Shown here piece by piece: positions 62,336 through 64,000 of a stretch of DNA of 64,000 nt. Both the position numbers and the translations under genes were made by a program. Position 1 is the stretch's first letter, and every line of letters starts with the position of its first letter. Source of the stretch: CAVXDP01 sp964562925 (GTDB lineage Archaea > Thermoproteota > Bathyarchaeia > 40CM-2-53-6 > CAVXDP01); the NCBI GenBank assembly GCA_964562925.1, contig CAZLVF010000001.1, positions 45,124 through 109,123 on the forward strand, written 5' to 3'. The notes under the pieces are model-generated. The model made no database searches. It worked only from the letters and a program-made list of their open reading frames with translations, and had not been told where the DNA came from.

Positions 62336-64000
62336 ATGAGACGACTAGATCCTATTACGTTGGCTGTTATTGAGAACGCTTTCATCAGTACGGCTGAAGA
62401 GATGAGTGCAGCTCTCATCCGCAGTTCTTATTCGCCTATTATCCGGGAGATGTTAGATGCTTCCTGCGCAATCTTCGACGGCAAAGGCCGATTGATTGCT
62501 CAAGCAGAAAATATCCCTGCACAGTTAGGTTTCATGAATTTTGCGGTACGGTATATACTGAACAGCAAAGGTCGTTCCTGGTTTAGGCCCAATGATATGA
62601 TCATCCTTAATCATCCATACTATGGCGGAAATCACTCGCCAGACATTTTCCTATTCTATCCTGTTTTTTACAAGAATAATCTCGTTTCCATCTGCGGGAA
62701 TATTGCACATCACATCGACACAGGAGGAGCCCAGCCCGGGACCGAGGGCTACGACAACAACGAGATCTATCAAGAGGGAATCCTGTTTCCACCTATGAAA
62801 CTGATCGAGGAAGGAAAGCCGAACGAACAGCTATTCGAGCTTATCAAGCACAATGTTCGAGATCCACAGAGCACACTCGGCGACCTGAGAGCGCAAATCG
62901 CATCAAATAAGATGGGTGAACGACACATAGTCAACCTCTTCGCCAAGCATGGAACAGGAAAGATGGCTGATTACATGGACGCCATCTTGAATCATTCCGA
63001 GAGAATGGCAAAGGCAGACCTCGAAGCCCTTCCAGATGGAGAGGCATCGGCAGAAGGATATCTAGACGACGACGGTGTCAACCCCGACCGACCAGTGAAG
63101 ATCGCTGTACACGTCGCCAAGAAAGGTTCAGCTGTTAGAGTCGACTTTACAGGAACAGATCCCCAGATGAAGAGTGGGCTTAACCTACCGCTGTCAAATG
63201 CGTATTCTGCAACATATTTCGCGGTGCGATGCCTTCTCGATCAGAACATACCTCAGAATGATGGATGCTACAGAACCATCGAAATAGTCGCACCTGAAGG
63301 GACCGTGGTCAACCCTAAGCCTCCAGCAGCTGTAGCGGCTCGCCATCTAACAGCTCAGAGACAAGTTGACACGCTTCTCAAAGCGCTCGCAACCCTGTAT
63401 CCAGAACGCTTGGGAGCAGGATCCTGCACAGCATTCCCCACTTTTGTCGGTGAGATTCTCAACCCAGAAACCGGCCAGATCGGACTAGTTACGGACATAC
63501 TGGGTGGTGGAATGGGAGGGCGGCGAGGACTCGACGGCCTAGACGGAGTTGATGTTTACCTTTCTAATTGCGGCCTGCTTCCGATAGAAGTGTGCGAGAT
63601 GGGTAGCCCTGTCCGTATCGAAGCCAGTGAGCTTGTGCCTGATTCGGGGGGCGCAGGCAAATATCGTGGTGGACTAGGTATCCGCCGAGACTATAGAATA
63701 CTGGCGGATTCAGCCTACGTTAACGTGTATTTCGACCAAGGAAACCCTGCATTTGCGGCTTGGGGCTTACTTGGAGGCAAACTGGGAGCTCCAGCTCAAG
63801 CTATTGTGAACGTAGGAACGGAACGCGAAGAACATCTGACGATGCTGAAGGCGCACCTCAGACTTGGGTATGGCGATGTGTTCACCATGATAAGCTCGGG
63901 CGGCGGCGGATACGGAGATCCAAGAGAGAGACCGCCCGAAATGATACGTGAAGACATAGAGGACGGAAAAGCAAGTCCTGAACGCGCTAGACTTGACTAC
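62336..64000 (+). CDS. hyuB: Hydantoinase/oxoprolinase subunit B (HyuB family), 3' end beyond window
   Basis: Partner subunit of HyuA. DPITLAVIENAFISTAEEM at the start, GRLIAQAENIPAQLGFM, NHPYYGGNHSPDI, DFTGTDPQMKSGLNLPLSNAY and GGGGYGDPRERPPE are family blocks (given separately). 555 codons are open to base 64000; the usual length is near 560-580 aa, so only the tail is missing. ATG at 62336. Confidence 0.92.
   Translation, partial: MRRLDPITLAVIENAFISTAEEMSAALIRSSYSPIIREMLDASCAIFDGKGRLIAQAENIPAQLGFMNFAVRYILNSKGRSWFRPNDMIILNHPYYGGNHSPDIFLFYPVFYKNNLVSICGNIAHHIDTGGAQPGTEGYDNNEIYQEGILFPPMKLIEEGKPNEQLFELIKHNVRDPQSTLGDLRAQIASNKMGERHIVNLFAKHGTGKMADYMDAILNHSERMAKADLEALPDGEASAEGYLDDDGVNPDRPVKIAVHVAKKGSAVRVDFTGTDPQMKSGLNLPLSNAYSATYFAVRCLLDQNIPQNDGCYRTIEIVAPEGTVVNPKPPAAVAARHLTAQRQVDTLLKALATLYPERLGAGSCTAFPTFVGEILNPETGQIGLVTDILGGGMGGRRGLDGLDGVDVYLSNCGLLPIEVCEMGSPVRIEASELVPDSGGAGKYRGGLGIRRDYRILADSAYVNVYFDQGNPAFAAWGLLGGKLGAPAQAIVNVGTEREEHLTMLKAHLRLGYGDVFTMISSGGGGYGDPRERPPEMIREDIEDGKASPERARLDY

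Noticed and set aside
1..64000. CRISPR array, rRNA or tRNA genes, prophage or known defence island
   Set aside because: No regularly spaced direct repeats, rRNA-like tracts, cloverleaf structures or phage/defence gene sets were seen on reading both strands.

Overview
The window is chromosomal DNA from an archaeon. The information-processing genes are archaeal or eukaryote-like throughout: PCNA, heterodimeric primase, GINS, TFS, Rpo4 and Rpo11, aIF2-alpha, aIF5A with deoxyhypusine synthase, Nop10, Csl4, Dph2, SRP54, ribosomal proteins S27e, L44e, L21e and L10e, AglB/STT3 and CDP-archaeol synthase. Gene order (TFS-PCNA-PriL-PriS-GINS-L44e-S27e-aIF2a-Nop10-PAC2; L21e-Rpo4-DUF655-KsgA) and content suggest the TACK side of the archaea, perhaps near Bathyarchaeia or Thaumarchaeota. 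That placement is inference. Three runs of exactly 100 N (26254-26353, 29691-29790, 36866-36965) are scaffold placeholders that damage dph2, the rpl10e/trmJ boundary and dys, so this is probably a draft or metagenome-derived assembly.

Layout. 1-8.7 kb: an ABC-2 export system, MoaE, an RNA m5C methyltransferase, a PRTase-type regulator, 8-oxoguanine glycosylase, Nob1, NAD kinase, RadB, CarS and a small three-helix membrane protein that resembles eukaryotic OSTC/Ost3/6. 8.8-16.7 kb: GcvT and GcvH, IleRS and the oligosaccharyltransferase AglB. 16.7-25.9 kb: a long minus-strand block for replication, transcription and translation. 25.8-34.2 kb: Dph2, PEP synthase, L10e, TrmJ, KsgA, DUF655, Rpo4, L21e and SRP54. 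34.4-43.2 kb: a K+ channel, a PAC2 protein ending in a proteasome-docking HbYX tail, Hsp20, aIF5A, DHS, a Clp1/Grc3 kinase, PyrB, a phosphoesterase, a PAC3/4-like small protein, an HD hydrolase and Tmk. 43.4-47.8 kb: an aldehyde/alcohol redox island (Fe-ADH; ferredoxin-AOR-MoaD operon). 48-53 kb: an XPF-type nuclease, a ZNRD2-like protein, a HicBA toxin-antitoxin pair and unknown proteins. 53-64 kb: an accessory region with an ABC importer lacking a binding protein, an EamA exporter, a decayed transposase, an F420/flavin LLM oxidoreductase and a hydantoinase HyuA/HyuB pair cut by the window end.

No tRNA, rRNA, CRISPR array or defence island was seen. The most interesting observations are: (1) the OSTC/Ost3/6-like protein about 5 kb from AglB; (2) two core genes, aIF2-alpha and GINS, whose conserved N-termini are intact but have no ATG, GTG or TTG, with near-cognate ATC and ACG codons correctly spaced from Shine-Dalgarno motifs; (3) a set of candidate proteasome-assembly proteins; (4) a degenerate RNase III-like protein; (5) a terminator hairpin built over the Gly-Gly tail codons of the AOR-linked MoaD; (6) a binding-protein-less importer with two ATPases and a PhoU-like partner.
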